From Cupriavidus sp. IDO (lineage in GTDB: Bacteria > Pseudomonadota > Gammaproteobacteria > Burkholderiales > Burkholderiaceae), in assembly GCF_000812465.1 (NCBI RefSeq), contig NZ_JWMA01000033.1, forward strand, positions 62,001 to 126,000: a DNA stretch of 64,000 nucleotides, in the 5' to 3' direction. The notes beneath the pieces were generated by a model. That model did not search any database. It was given only the letters and a program-made list of their open reading frames with translations, and was not told the origin of the DNA. A program made the position numbers and the translations under genes. Positions 1-8,391 of this stretch are shown here, in pieces (position 1 is the stretch's first letter; the number at the start of each line of letters is the position of its first letter).

Positions 1-667
1 CCACGATCGGAAAATTGACGCGATAGCTCTTCCTGCTTTCTATGGAGATCAACGCAGCACTATAGATATCCGGGCTGACACCGCCAAACAGCGCACCGTG
101 CGTCTCGATTATGCGCTTGACCAGTTGACGGGAAATCATTCCCGCATATGCCCGGGGCATGCCCAGCACGCCAGCCCCCATATTGCGCAGGGCTGTTGAC
201 AGTTCTTCCTTCGCGTCGAATGGCGTAACCCGACCGTCAAAGTCACTCACCACGAGCGTGCTTCCCTCGGCCTTCCATCGCGTCGTGCTGGCAAAGGTCG
301 GCCAGTAATACAGCATGGGGAAGCTGAAGCTGAAGGCATCGACATTGTTGGCGACGCCCCAATGGGCGATCTCCGCGATCTGCGGAGACACCAGATCATC
401 ATCCCCGATGAATGCGAGGTACTCTCCGCTCGCGTGGCTCAGCGCGTAATTGAAGTTGTCCACCACGCTGAGCGGCTCGCCGGGCCGAAGTAGCTTCAGG
501 CGAGGGATACCCTGGCCCCCAAAATGCGGCGATATCCTGTCCTCAGTGCTGGTGTCGCTGACGACAACCTCTAGCTCCTCGGAGGCCGCCAGCACAGCGC
601 GAATCGTAGAGACTGCGCATTCCGGGCGACCGTGAGTGGGGATGATGACTGATACAAGCGGCCGCAT
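1..667 (-). CDS. Glycosyltransferase family 2, C-terminus cut by window edge
   Basis: The first ~222 codons of a GT-A fold glycosyltransferase read from the minus strand. The N-terminus MRPLVSVIIPTHGRPECA is the usual GT2 beta-strand and loop, and FIGDDDL further in is the DxD-type metal/nucleotide-sugar site. It would transfer a sugar from an activated nucleotide to a lipid-linked O-antigen or EPS intermediate on the cytoplasmic face. The start codon overlaps the stop of the upstream dehydratase gene by one base (TAATG), so the two are probably translationally coupled. The donor sugar cannot be told. The 3' end lies outside the window. Confidence 0.85.
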   Translation of the reverse strand, partial: MRPLVSVIIPTHGRPECAVSTIRAVLAASEELEVVVSDTSTEDRISPHFGGQGIPRLKLLRPGEPLSVVDNFNYALSHASGEYLAFIGDDDLVSPQIAEIAHWGVANNVDAFSFSFPMLYYWPTFASTTRWKAEGSTLVVSDFDGRVTPFDAKEELSTALRNMGAGVLGMPRAYAGMISRQLVKRIIETHGALFGGVSPDIYSAALISIESRKSYRVNFPIV

Positions 668-1677
668 TACAGCTTCACCTGTTTACGAACATATGAAAGT
701 GTTAGCAGCAGTTGTTTGATGCGTTCCACATTCAATCGCTCGGTGTTGTGGGAGGTGTAGTCGTCAACGTCGTTGGCGTCGGGCTGGCCTTCCAGAATAA
801 ACTTGTCATAGTTCAGGTCGCGATTGTCCGCAGGGATTCGGTAATAGCGGCCCATATCTTCCGCCTTTGCCATTTCTTCGCGGGATACCAGGGTCTCATA
901 GAGCTTTTCGCCGTGCCGCGTACCGATAATTTCGACGGGGGCGGAGCTATTGAGCAGTTCCTTCAGAGCTTGTCCCAGATCCTCGATGGTGGAGGCTGGG
1001 GCCTTCTGCACGAAGATGTCGCCTTGCGTGCCATGCTGGAAGGCGTGCAGTACGAGATCGACGGAGTCTTCCAGCGACATCAGGAAGCGGGTCATCTTGG
1101 GATCGGTCACGGTCAGGGACTTACCGGCCTTGATCTTTTCGATAAATAGCGGAATCACCGATCCACGCGATGCCATTACGTTGCCATAGCGGGTGGCGCA
1201 AAGAACCGTGCTGCCCTCGCGGATGGTTCGTGACTTTGCCACCATGATCTTTTCAGCCATGGCCTTGGAAATACCCATTGCATTGATCGGGTACACCGCC
1301 TTGTCGGTGCTCAGTACGACAACACGCTTGACCTTGTTGGTGATAGCGGCGTTCAGGACGTTTTCAGTCCCGACGACATTGGTAAGCGTCGCCTCCATCG
1401 GGTAGAACTCGCAGGATGGTACCTGCTTCAGAGCCGCTGCATGAAACACATAATCGACGCCTTCCATGGCACGGGCGACGCTTTCATAGTTGCGAACATC
1501 GCCAATATGAAATTTGACCTTGCGGTTATTGATGGCAATGCGCATGTCTTCCTGCTTTTTCTCGTCACGACTGAAGACGATGATTTCTTTCACAGAGGAA
1601 TGCAGGAAACGATTCAGAACCGTATTGCCGAACGAGCCGGTGCCCCCGGTGATCATCAAAACCTTGTTATCGAACAT
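667..1677 (-). CDS. capE: CapE/WbjB-type UDP-GlcNAc 4,6-dehydratase/5-epimerase
   Basis: A 336-residue extended SDR. GGTGSFG (11-17) is the NAD(P) loop, STDKA (123-127) lies near the active site, and MGISK (134-138) carries the Met-x-x-x-Lys that replaces the SDR Tyr-x-x-x-Lys in inverting UDP-GlcNAc 4,6-dehydratases. The whole length resembles Staphylococcus CapE and Pseudomonas WbjB, including FHAAALKQVPSCEF and GTRHGEK. Family enzymes convert UDP-GlcNAc to UDP-2-acetamido-2,6-dideoxy-hexos-4-uloses with C5 epimerisation. That is the first step toward L-FucNAc-type or pseudaminic-type sugars. The next enzymes of the FucNAc route (CapF, CapG) are not in the window and could lie beyond base 1. 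Confidence 0.9.
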   Translation of the reverse strand: MFDNKVLMITGGTGSFGNTVLNRFLHSSVKEIIVFSRDEKKQEDMRIAINNRKVKFHIGDVRNYESVARAMEGVDYVFHAAALKQVPSCEFYPMEATLTNVVGTENVLNAAITNKVKRVVVLSTDKAVYPINAMGISKAMAEKIMVAKSRTIREGSTVLCATRYGNVMASRGSVIPLFIEKIKAGKSLTVTDPKMTRFLMSLEDSVDLVLHAFQHGTQGDIFVQKAPASTIEDLGQALKELLNSSAPVEIIGTRHGEKLYETLVSREEMAKAEDMGRYYRIPADNRDLNYDKFILEGQPDANDVDDYTSHNTERLNVERIKQLLLTLSYVRKQVKL

Positions 1678-1690
1678 TTGTGAAAATCTC

Positions 1691-3055
1691 TCAAAAATTA
1701 ATAATCAAAAATTGAGCCAGGGCGGCAATGACCATGAGTGGTACTATGAGTTGCAGTGCTAATACCGCGGAATATCTTGCCGTCGAACCGACCTTTTCGA
1801 GGGTAAGTGCCCTAATCCAACTGCTGGCGGTTGACGATATGTGATAGCCTGCGTACACATAGCATACGGCTTCAACACTCTGTTTATAGGCTGCCAGCGC
1901 GGCCAATGCCAACGTGACGATACTCAGAATCATCGAGGCTACTGCCTGGAAGCGAAAGTCCTTCGCGTAGAGCAGCAATGTGTACGGAATATAGCCAAAG
2001 GCGCCCACGACAAAGCCCGGCAAGAGAATCTTTACGTAGTGGGATATTATCTCGTTGTCATGATTGTGGCCAACCCACAGGCCAATCAGGAGATCCCGCG
2101 CCAGCCAGAAGACAAGGCAAGGTACGGTAGTGATCAGGATTGTGCAGAGTACGAATCTATAGATCGTGGCTTTGGGGAAATCGTTGCCTGCGATATTCTG
2201 ATTCAGCACACGGGGCTGAAAATACTGGCTGATGGGTCCGCCCAGCAATGATAACGGAACCATACAAACGGTCGTCGCCAGAAAGTAGGGCGACACGCTG
2301 TTGGCGGAAATCATGCCGGATACCAGGGGCTTGTCCAACTGCGTAACGGCTGCGCCTGCAGCCGAGAAGAGTACCAGTGCACGCCCCTTTTTTATCAGCT
2401 CCCACGCATCCCGGATACTGGCGTGTGGCAGGCTGGACTGTCGCGAGGTGGCGCCGCGCCAGTATGCGAGACAGTAGTGGCGCGTGACCAGTGCCTGCCC
2501 CACGGCAAATATGAGCTGTGTGGCGATGAAGGCGGACATCGTGTTCGAGATGGTCGCCAGAACATAGGCCGTGACGCATGCGCGGGCTGCCACGCCAATC
2601 ACCTGAATCGTACTTGCCGCCGCATACTCGCGGCGGGCTAGCATCGTCCCGTAGTACGTGTTCTGGAGAACCAGCACCCAAAAGAGCACAATCGTACCCA
2701 CGATTGTGCTCCACTCAATGCTGGCGAAAGCCCCCAGAGCCTTTAGGCCTACGGCGATCGGTAGCAGCAGGAGATAAAAGCCGGTGAGGCTAACCTCTGC
2801 CGTATGCACAAGCGACACTAGTTCGGGCGAGCTAGAGCGGTTGACTGCCACCTCACGACCGAGCAAGGTCGACATGCCCAGATCCAGCATGATCAGGAGA
2901 CTCTGGAGCGACAGGATTACGGCAACAATGCCAAACTGTTCAGGGCCGAGTTGGTGTCGATAGAACGGCAGGAAGATGAACCCTACTAGCACTGCCGACA
3001 CTTTGCCGGCATACAGCATCACCATGTCGAGTGCGGCGGCACGGAGCAATTTCAT
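1691..3055 (-). CDS. Wzx-like oligosaccharide flippase
   Basis: A 454-residue protein made almost wholly of hydrophobic helices, about 12-14 segments, with the layout of the MATE/MOP polysaccharide transporter family. The N-terminus (LLRAAALDMVMLYAGKVSAV) and the GPEQFG loop after the second helix are typical of Wzx. It should flip undecaprenyl-diphosphate-linked O-units across the inner membrane. It sits between the dehydratase and the DegT gene, with only 13 bp and 9 bp to its neighbours, so it belongs to the same operon. It is not closely similar to the other flippase at 15,994. Confidence 0.85.
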   Translation of the reverse strand: MKLLRAAALDMVMLYAGKVSAVLVGFIFLPFYRHQLGPEQFGIVAVILSLQSLLIMLDLGMSTLLGREVAVNRSSSPELVSLVHTAEVSLTGFYLLLLPIAVGLKALGAFASIEWSTIVGTIVLFWVLVLQNTYYGTMLARREYAAASTIQVIGVAARACVTAYVLATISNTMSAFIATQLIFAVGQALVTRHYCLAYWRGATSRQSSLPHASIRDAWELIKKGRALVLFSAAGAAVTQLDKPLVSGMISANSVSPYFLATTVCMVPLSLLGGPISQYFQPRVLNQNIAGNDFPKATIYRFVLCTILITTVPCLVFWLARDLLIGLWVGHNHDNEIISHYVKILLPGFVVGAFGYIPYTLLLYAKDFRFQAVASMILSIVTLALAALAAYKQSVEAVCYVYAGYHISSTASSWIRALTLEKVGSTARYSAVLALQLIVPLMVIAALAQFLIINF

Positions 3056-3064
3056 CAGTACCTT

Positions 3065-4204
3065 TCAGCTCTGTCCGGAATTCAGCGACTCGACTGCCGA
3101 GCGCGCGAACACGTCGCCGATAGTGTCAACGTCAGTCTGGGTCAGCCACCATCCGCAAGGAATGGCGACAATATGGTTTTGCAAATAGGCGGTATGAGTG
3201 AGCGGGCCCAGGCGGTTCGCATGGAACCCGCTATAGGTGTCATTCCGATGGTGCAGGATGGACGCGGAAATGCCCCGGTCTTTCAGTTGCTGAAGCAGCG
3301 TGTCCCTGTTTTCGGCCAGGCAGAGCATTACCCAATACGCCGGGTCTGCGCCATTGGCGGCGCGCACGGTGCTAATACCCTCGACTTCCGCGAGCCGTGC
3401 CGTAAGCCTGGTCACGTTGGAGCGGGCCTGCTCGACTTTTTCCCGTGCGGTCTCCAACTGGGCGTATCCGAGTGCCGCGCACAGATTGTTCATCGTGTAA
3501 GCCCACCCGATCTCGGGGATATCGGCGTCCGGATTGATTTCCCCTTGCGTGGTGCGGAACCCTGAGCTCTCGATGCCAAAGCGCCTGAGCTGAAGAGCCT
3601 TGCGTGCCATTTCCGCCGATTTGCACGCCAGCGCACCTCCTTCGGTGCAATTGATCTGACGATTCGGATAGAAGGAATAGATCGAGAAATCCGCGAGACC
3701 GCCGACGTGAGCGCCGTCCTGCGTGGCAAACAGGGCGTTGTTGCAGTCTTCGATAAATGCAATGCCACGCGCCTTGCACAGCTCGGCCATTTCCCTGGCC
3801 GGGCCAGGGTAGCCGGCTACGTGATACATGATCACGGCCTTTGTCTTGTCGCTGACCTTTCGCGCGGCATCGGCGACGTCCATTTCAACCGAGCGCGGAA
3901 GTACATCTACCCATACCGGTGTGGCCCCGCAATGCGCAATCGCGGAATTGGTGGCCATGCAGGAAAAGGCGGTGGTCAGGACTTCGTCCCCGGGGCGGAC
4001 CCCGGCGAGATGCAAGGCAAGAAACATCGCGCTTGTCATATCCTGGGTGGAAACCACGTGGGGTTGGCCGACAAGGTCGCCAATACCCTTTTCAAACTTT
4101 GCCACGTACTCGCCGCTGGCGATGCGACCGGAGCGCAGGACTTCCAGAGCCGCAGCCTCCATTTCGGGGGTGTGGACGACTCCGAACAATGGTATTTGCT
4201 TCAT
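3065..4204 (-). CDS. DegT/DnrJ/EryC1/StrS family protein lacking the PLP lysine
   Basis: A 379-residue fold-type I PLP protein of the sugar aminotransferase family. The residue that should be the Schiff-base lysine is Arg182 (SFYPNRQINCTEGG; codon CGT at 3659-3661). The phosphate-binding SGT loop reads STQDMTSA, and the usual EDCAH is EDCNN. The next gene upstream (4216-5301) has Lys182 and SSGTGA at the same places, which gives a built-in comparison. The SFYP-x-x-x-x-T-EGG setting recalls the ColD/E1 dehydrase branch, where the lysine is His. The protein is therefore unlikely to be an ordinary aminotransferase. It may be a non-catalytic partner of its paralogue, or a dehydrase-like enzyme. 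Confidence 0.85.
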   Translation of the reverse strand: MKQIPLFGVVHTPEMEAAALEVLRSGRIASGEYVAKFEKGIGDLVGQPHVVSTQDMTSAMFLALHLAGVRPGDEVLTTAFSCMATNSAIAHCGATPVWVDVLPRSVEMDVADAARKVSDKTKAVIMYHVAGYPGPAREMAELCKARGIAFIEDCNNALFATQDGAHVGGLADFSIYSFYPNRQINCTEGGALACKSAEMARKALQLRRFGIESSGFRTTQGEINPDADIPEIGWAYTMNNLCAALGYAQLETAREKVEQARSNVTRLTARLAEVEGISTVRAANGADPAYWVMLCLAENRDTLLQQLKDRGISASILHHRNDTYSGFHANRLGPLTHTAYLQNHIVAIPCGWWLTQTDVDTIGDVFARSAVESLNSGQS

Positions 4205-4215
4205 TTTGGGTTTCC

Positions 4216-5301
4216 TTAGCCTTTCCTGATCGCATCGACGATACGCTCGCGATCTTCATCGCTGACCCACCAGCCGCACGGGATGTGAAGCAGCCTTTTG
4301 TAGAACGCCTCCAGGCCGGGCAATTCCCTGCGGGATGCGGCGAAGATGCTGTGGAGACTGTTGGGGCGATGAAGTTTCGATGCGGCGATTCCTGCAGCGT
4401 TAAGCGCCTTTTCGACGCTCGCGCTGTCGTCGCACAACAGGGTGTAAATCCAGTAGCTTGGCTCGGCGACGGCATCGCAGCGCGCAAAGTCGACCCCGCT
4501 GACCGATTCCAGCTGGGCGTCGTAGAACTTGCCATTCTCGATGTGCCGATCGAGGACGGCCGAGATGTTCTGCAACTGAACCAGTCCGATCGTGGCGTTG
4601 ACGTTATTCATGTTGTACTTGTAGCCAACGCTGGTGATATCGATCTCGGTGCGCGGAACACCCTTGAGCATTCCGAACCAGCGGAATTTCTTTGCCGCGT
4701 CCAGTTGCGATTCGTCGCTGAGCGTCAGCAGGCCACCATCGACAGTGGTCATGTGTTTGATGGCCTGGAAGGAATAGATTCCGTAGTGGCCGATCGTGCC
4801 GATGGGCCGGTCCTGATAGCGTGCTCCCAGAGCGTGGGCGCAATCTTCGATGAGAGCGATTCCGTGCTCGTCGGCGAGCCGCTTCAGCTCGGCAAGGCGC
4901 ACCGGGTAGCCAGCATAGTGAACGCAAAGGATTGCCTTGGTCCGGCTCGTGATGCAATTGCGGACCGATTCGGGGCACATATTGCCCGATGCCGGATCGA
5001 CATCGGCCCAGACCACTTTTGCGCCGTTGTAGAGGATCGACGTATTGGTCGGCTCCGCAGTCATTGGCGTGGAAATCACCTCATCGCCAGGGCCGACACC
5101 GGCCAACGTCAGCGCCGCGTGAAGCGCGCCGGTTCCGCTGCTCATTGCGAGCGAATGCTTCAATCCGAATTTCTTGTTGAACTCTGACTCGAATCGGTAA
5201 ACGGATTCTCCCTCGGCAATCATGCCGCTGTAGAGAACCTCTTCCAACGCGGGCATGAGGGCCGATTTGGCGGGCATTGCTACCTTGACGATCGGGATCA
5301 T
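4216..5301 (-). CDS. DegT/DnrJ/EryC1/StrS sugar aminotransferase
   Basis: A 361-residue PLP-dependent nucleotide-sugar aminotransferase. It has SSGTGALHAAL (54-64, PLP phosphate loop), IEDCAHALGA (151-160, Asp that contacts the pyridine nitrogen) and YSFQAIKHMTTVDGG with the Schiff-base Lys182. Family members use glutamate to convert a 4-keto (or 3-keto) nucleotide sugar to the amino sugar. It could act on the 4-keto product of the CapE-like dehydratase, but the substrate is not shown by sequence. Its start is 15 bp after the acetyltransferase stop, and 11 bp separate it from the Lys-less paralogue. Both proteins share an IPCGWW motif near the C-terminus. Confidence 0.9.
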   Translation of the reverse strand: MIPIVKVAMPAKSALMPALEEVLYSGMIAEGESVYRFESEFNKKFGLKHSLAMSSGTGALHAALTLAGVGPGDEVISTPMTAEPTNTSILYNGAKVVWADVDPASGNMCPESVRNCITSRTKAILCVHYAGYPVRLAELKRLADEHGIALIEDCAHALGARYQDRPIGTIGHYGIYSFQAIKHMTTVDGGLLTLSDESQLDAAKKFRWFGMLKGVPRTEIDITSVGYKYNMNNVNATIGLVQLQNISAVLDRHIENGKFYDAQLESVSGVDFARCDAVAEPSYWIYTLLCDDSASVEKALNAAGIAASKLHRPNSLHSIFAASRRELPGLEAFYKRLLHIPCGWWVSDEDRERIVDAIRKG

Positions 5302-5315
5302 ATTGAATATTTCAC

Positions 5316-6143
5316 TTAGATGCGGTTAAGCAATGATATATATGGCAGGTCCGGGAGGCTCTTGCCCGAGAGATTGCTGATCATTCGCTGGGAACTTGCT
5401 TGCAGTTCCGAGCGGTAACCCCGATTGACCAGCTCTGCGTAAATTTCCGAGTCCGCCGGAGCATTTAGATTCCATCTTTCTGGAAGAATCTTGTCGATGA
5501 TCTCAAAAATGGCATCCCAATTGCCGGTCCACTCCGCCAGGGTGTATCCCTGCATGGTCGGGAGTACCGTTATGGAGGCCACGTGATTGCTGAAAGTCAC
5601 CACGCTTTTGGCGAACGCCGGGACGCCCTGAGTTGACCTGTTCTCTACTGTTATATCGGTCAGGTCGTGACAGAAAACGCTGTCATCGTCAGCCGCCGGA
5701 TGCCTCCACACAGTTCCATACCTGTCGTGGCTGTCCACGACGAAACCGTGCCTGGCATAGACATCGGGCTTGTTCGTCCAGAGGATCAGCGAGTTGTAGG
5801 ATTTTTCCTTGCCGACTTCCGTTGCAGCAGCAAGGAGTTTGTGGCTGAGCCCTTGGCCCCGGAACGCTTTGCCGACACAGACCATGCCAACTAGTCCGAC
5901 GGTCTCGGCGTTGAGAAACGTTGCCTCTTTGATGATGAGAGCCGCAGCCGTCGACTTCACGTCGTTCCCGTCATCCTGACTGATCAGGACAGATGTCACC
6001 CCGATCCCGGCGTCAATCCACGGGTAATGCGTGGGCAGGTCGATTCCGCGCCCTCTGGAGCTGAAAAATACCTCCCAGATCAGCGCCTGGGCAGCCGGTG
6101 GCACACCTCGATGTACCGAGTACTGCAATGACAGTTCGCTCAA
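5316..6143 (-). CDS. GNAT-family N-acetyltransferase
   Basis: A 275-residue protein with a GNAT domain at about residues 10-150. The acetyl-CoA loop is the Arg-Gly-Gln-Gly-Leu in VGKAFRGQGLSHKLL, followed by a helix and YARHGFV, the usual beta-5 element. In this operon it probably acetylates the amino group made by the aminotransferase before the sugar enters the repeat unit. It is longer than single-domain sugar acetyltransferases such as PseH (about 180 residues), and the C-terminal 120 residues are not recognised. It is the first gene of the minus-strand biosynthetic run after the MarR-type regulator. Confidence 0.8.
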   Translation of the reverse strand: MSELSLQYSVHRGVPPAAQALIWEVFFSSRGRGIDLPTHYPWIDAGIGVTSVLISQDDGNDVKSTAAALIIKEATFLNAETVGLVGMVCVGKAFRGQGLSHKLLAAATEVGKEKSYNSLILWTNKPDVYARHGFVVDSHDRYGTVWRHPAADDDSVFCHDLTDITVENRSTQGVPAFAKSVVTFSNHVASITVLPTMQGYTLAEWTGNWDAIFEIIDKILPERWNLNAPADSEIYAELVNRGYRSELQASSQRMISNLSGKSLPDLPYISLLNRI

Positions 6144-6227
6144 TTCACACCTCGTCCCGTTAGTCTCGGCTGGAGAACATCCTGATCGCTGACCCCGGAA
6201 TCGGCAAACCGCTCCGGTACCCCTGAT

Positions 6228-6599
6228 TTAAGCCTCTTCTTTCCTTTTCGCATTGAAGTCGCCGTCTCCAACTTCGGCCCGCAAGGCCTCGATTTCCGAC
6301 TTCAGCAGTTCGTACTCTTCCATCTTGCGTTTCAGGAAACGGCTGGTCAGGGCTGCCTTTTCCGCAATACCGCGTGGCGTGAGAATGTATACATAGCCAA
6401 ACTTGTTCTTGGATTGGCTAAAGTTCTGGACCTTGATCCAGCCCTTTTCCATCAGGGCCCTGAGGCAGTAATTCAGACCTCCCACGCTTACGCCCAGCTT
6501 CTCCGCAAGCTCGCGCTGGGTGAGGTCCGGATTCTCCTGCAAGATGCGCATGATCCGAAAATACGTGTCTTCTTGTATCTTGGCTTGGCGACTGGTCAT
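6228..6599 (-). CDS. MarR-family EPS-associated transcriptional regulator
   Basis: A 123-residue winged-helix regulator. The HTH spans about residues 20-55 (TQRELAEKLGVSVGGLNYCL, then RALMEKGWI), followed by the wing (KFGYVYILTPRGIAEK) and a C-terminal coiled coil. This layout is the EPS-associated MarR family (TIGR04176), whose genes stand at the head of exopolysaccharide and O-antigen loci. It precedes the acetyltransferase by 84 bp on the same strand and probably controls the run down to base 1. A perfect 8-bp inverted repeat lies 57 bp upstream of its start and is a candidate operator. Confidence 0.85.
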   Translation of the reverse strand: MTSRQAKIQEDTYFRIMRILQENPDLTQRELAEKLGVSVGGLNYCLRALMEKGWIKVQNFSQSKNKFGYVYILTPRGIAEKAALTSRFLKRKMEEYELLKSEIEALRAEVGDGDFNAKRKEEA

Positions 6600-6655
6600 G
6601 GGTTGGAGACAATGCTCATTTGCAGAATGACAGTCGCAAGCAAGGTAGCATTCAG

Positions 6656-6683
6656 CCTCGTCACTGTGAGGCTGTTGACGAGG
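6656..6683. promoter_or_regulatory. Inverted repeat, candidate operator of the EPS regulator
   Basis: CCTCGTCA (6656-6663) and TGACGAGG (6676-6683) are perfect inverted arms separated by 12 bases. A nested TCACTGTGA lies at 6661-6669. It is the only clear dyad between the regulator start (6599) and the upstream pseudogene. MarR proteins bind such dyads as dimers and often control their own gene. No binding data exist here, so the role is inferred. Confidence 0.4.
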
Positions 6684-6879
6684 TGACTAAAGTGCCTTAG
6701 ACAGTATGTTTGTTTGAAGTTGAACAATTCTACTTGGATCCCGCCGCGCGGTCCAGCGCCTGAGGCCAGCCCCGGCCCTTCCGCCTGCGGGGGATCTACC
6801 GATTGTTCTACGTCTGTTGTCTGGCGGCCCCATTTGCCTGTGATAGTTTCCACGGGAAATTGCCTTGCCTTCGTTCTTC

Positions 6880-7242
6880 CTTGGGTAGCTCTAGCCGTTC
6901 AGTCATGCCTGGCTCGCGAAGTTGTACCAGCACGTCAGCAAGTGCAGCTTCGTCCTCGGCGGGAACCGGCATGCCTTGATAAGTCGTCCTACCGACAGGA
7001 CGGTCCTGGCACCGCGAGGCGCAAGCGATTCTTGGATGGGGAACTGTAGAGGGTTGGGAAGGTACTCGCACGCCGGCGCAAGCGATGCGGCGATCAGCAC
7101 GATCGATTGCGCAAACTGGAAGTTGCCGAACCCCATCGGTGCCAGCGCGCGCAGGCATGGCCACCAGGCCGATAGCTACGCCGACCTGAAGGCCGCGCTT
7201 GGCCAGAATCCATAGCAGATTGCCTGCCACTTGCTGGCGTCA
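6880..7242 (-). pseudogene. Remnant of a Wzx-type flippase, frameshifted
   Basis: Directly after the stop of the GT4 gene the minus strand encodes VAGNLLWILAKRGLQV, close to VAGNLAWMLIERGLQV of the intact flippase at 15,994-17,292. After PARAG (near 7150) the match moves to another frame and continues as GFGNFQFAQSIVLIAASLA, against GFAHFQYAQAVVYIAASLV in the intact copy. Beyond about 7070 the match ends. Only about 60 of 430 codons remain. A short stretch at about 6,850-6,990 (VPAEDEAALADVLVQLRE) looks like the C-terminus of a GT4 enzyme, so the tail may be a fusion of two decayed genes. Confidence 0.65.
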
Positions 7243-8391
7243 GGCGGCCTCCGGATGGAGCACGCTCGCCGCGCTGGACAGGTTTGCGTAGAGCGTGAGC
7301 CAACGCTGTGCAACCGCTTCGATTGAGAACGACGACAGCACGCGATCGCGCCGTTCAGCGGCCTGTGTCGGTGTCCCGCGTCCTGCATGCAGCGCGGCGG
7401 CGAGGGCATTGGTGAGTGCCGTCACATCGCCTCGTGGGACGATGGTGCCCTGGCCGCGTAGCACTTCGGCCACGCCCGGGGCATCGGTCGCTACGACCGG
7501 GCATCCGCAGGCGAGCGCCTCGACCAGAACCATCGGCAGGCCCTCGATGTTCGACGAGAGCACGAATGCATCGGCAGCATTGAGCAAGGCGGGGATGTCG
7601 TCGCGCGGGCCCAGTAGCGTAATGCGTGGGGCCAGGCCATGCGCGCTGATCTGGTTGGCCAGTGCGTGGCGGAGTGCGCCGCCGCCGGCGATCAGCAAGT
7701 GCGCAGGCATGGAGGCATCCAATTGCCCGAACGCGCGGATCAGCAGATCTTGCGCCTTCTCCGGCGCCAGCCGTCCCACATTGAGCACCAGCCTCGTATC
7801 GTCTGTGATGCCCAGGCGTTCGCGTGCGGTTATGCGCAACGCCGGCTCCGGGCGGAAGCGGCAAACGTCGATGCCATTCGGTATCACAACGATGCGGTCG
7901 TCCGGCACTCCGCCGGCTGCGATCATGCCGCTGCGGCCGTCGGCGCTGACGTGCGTGGTCAGGTCTGTCCACCGATCGGTCAGCCGATATGCCAGCATGC
8001 GCATACGCCCGCCCTCCCGGAAGCTATGGGCGGTACAAACCAGCGGCGGGCAACGGACGATGCGGGTAAGCAGGCGGGCAAACAGGTTGGCATGCACCAT
8101 ATGCGCATGGATGACGTCCGGGTGCCATGCCTTGATCAGCACGCGCGCCCGCAACAGGGCCCGTGCCATGTCCATGGGCGTTTTGCACATGTTCAGTTCG
8201 ACCAGGCATGCGTCTGCTGGCAAGTCGATTTCCTTGCCGGACGACAGGCTCAGAATGGTCACGGCGTGTCCCAGCGCAAGGAAAGCGCGTGCCAGCGCGG
8301 CTACCTGGAGTTCGGCACCGCCCACCTTCAATCCGGTAGTAACCAGGAGGATCCGCATTGGCGCGATATCGCCGACGTTGGTCGATGCCAT
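7240..8391 (-). CDS. GT4 glycosyltransferase (group 1)
   Basis: A GT-B enzyme. The N-terminal domain begins MRILLVTTGLKVGGAELQV, the acceptor-side glycine loop. The C-terminal domain has LNVGRLAPEKAQDLLIRAF and the nucleotide-sugar motif SSNIEGLPMVLVEALACGCPVVATD (ExxxxxE type). It retains configuration at the donor anomeric carbon and works on the cytoplasmic side. The chosen start (8391) overlaps the stop of the sugar-transferase gene as TGATG. A second ATG at 8358 (MRILL) is also possible. It is the last intact gene of a three-gene minus-strand unit (GT4, sugar transferase, GT4). Confidence 0.88.
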   Translation of the reverse strand: MASTNVGDIAPMRILLVTTGLKVGGAELQVAALARAFLALGHAVTILSLSSGKEIDLPADACLVELNMCKTPMDMARALLRARVLIKAWHPDVIHAHMVHANLFARLLTRIVRCPPLVCTAHSFREGGRMRMLAYRLTDRWTDLTTHVSADGRSGMIAAGGVPDDRIVVIPNGIDVCRFRPEPALRITARERLGITDDTRLVLNVGRLAPEKAQDLLIRAFGQLDASMPAHLLIAGGGALRHALANQISAHGLAPRITLLGPRDDIPALLNAADAFVLSSNIEGLPMVLVEALACGCPVVATDAPGVAEVLRGQGTIVPRGDVTALTNALAAALHAGRGTPTQAAERRDRVLSSFSIEAVAQRWLTLYANLSSAASVLHPEAA

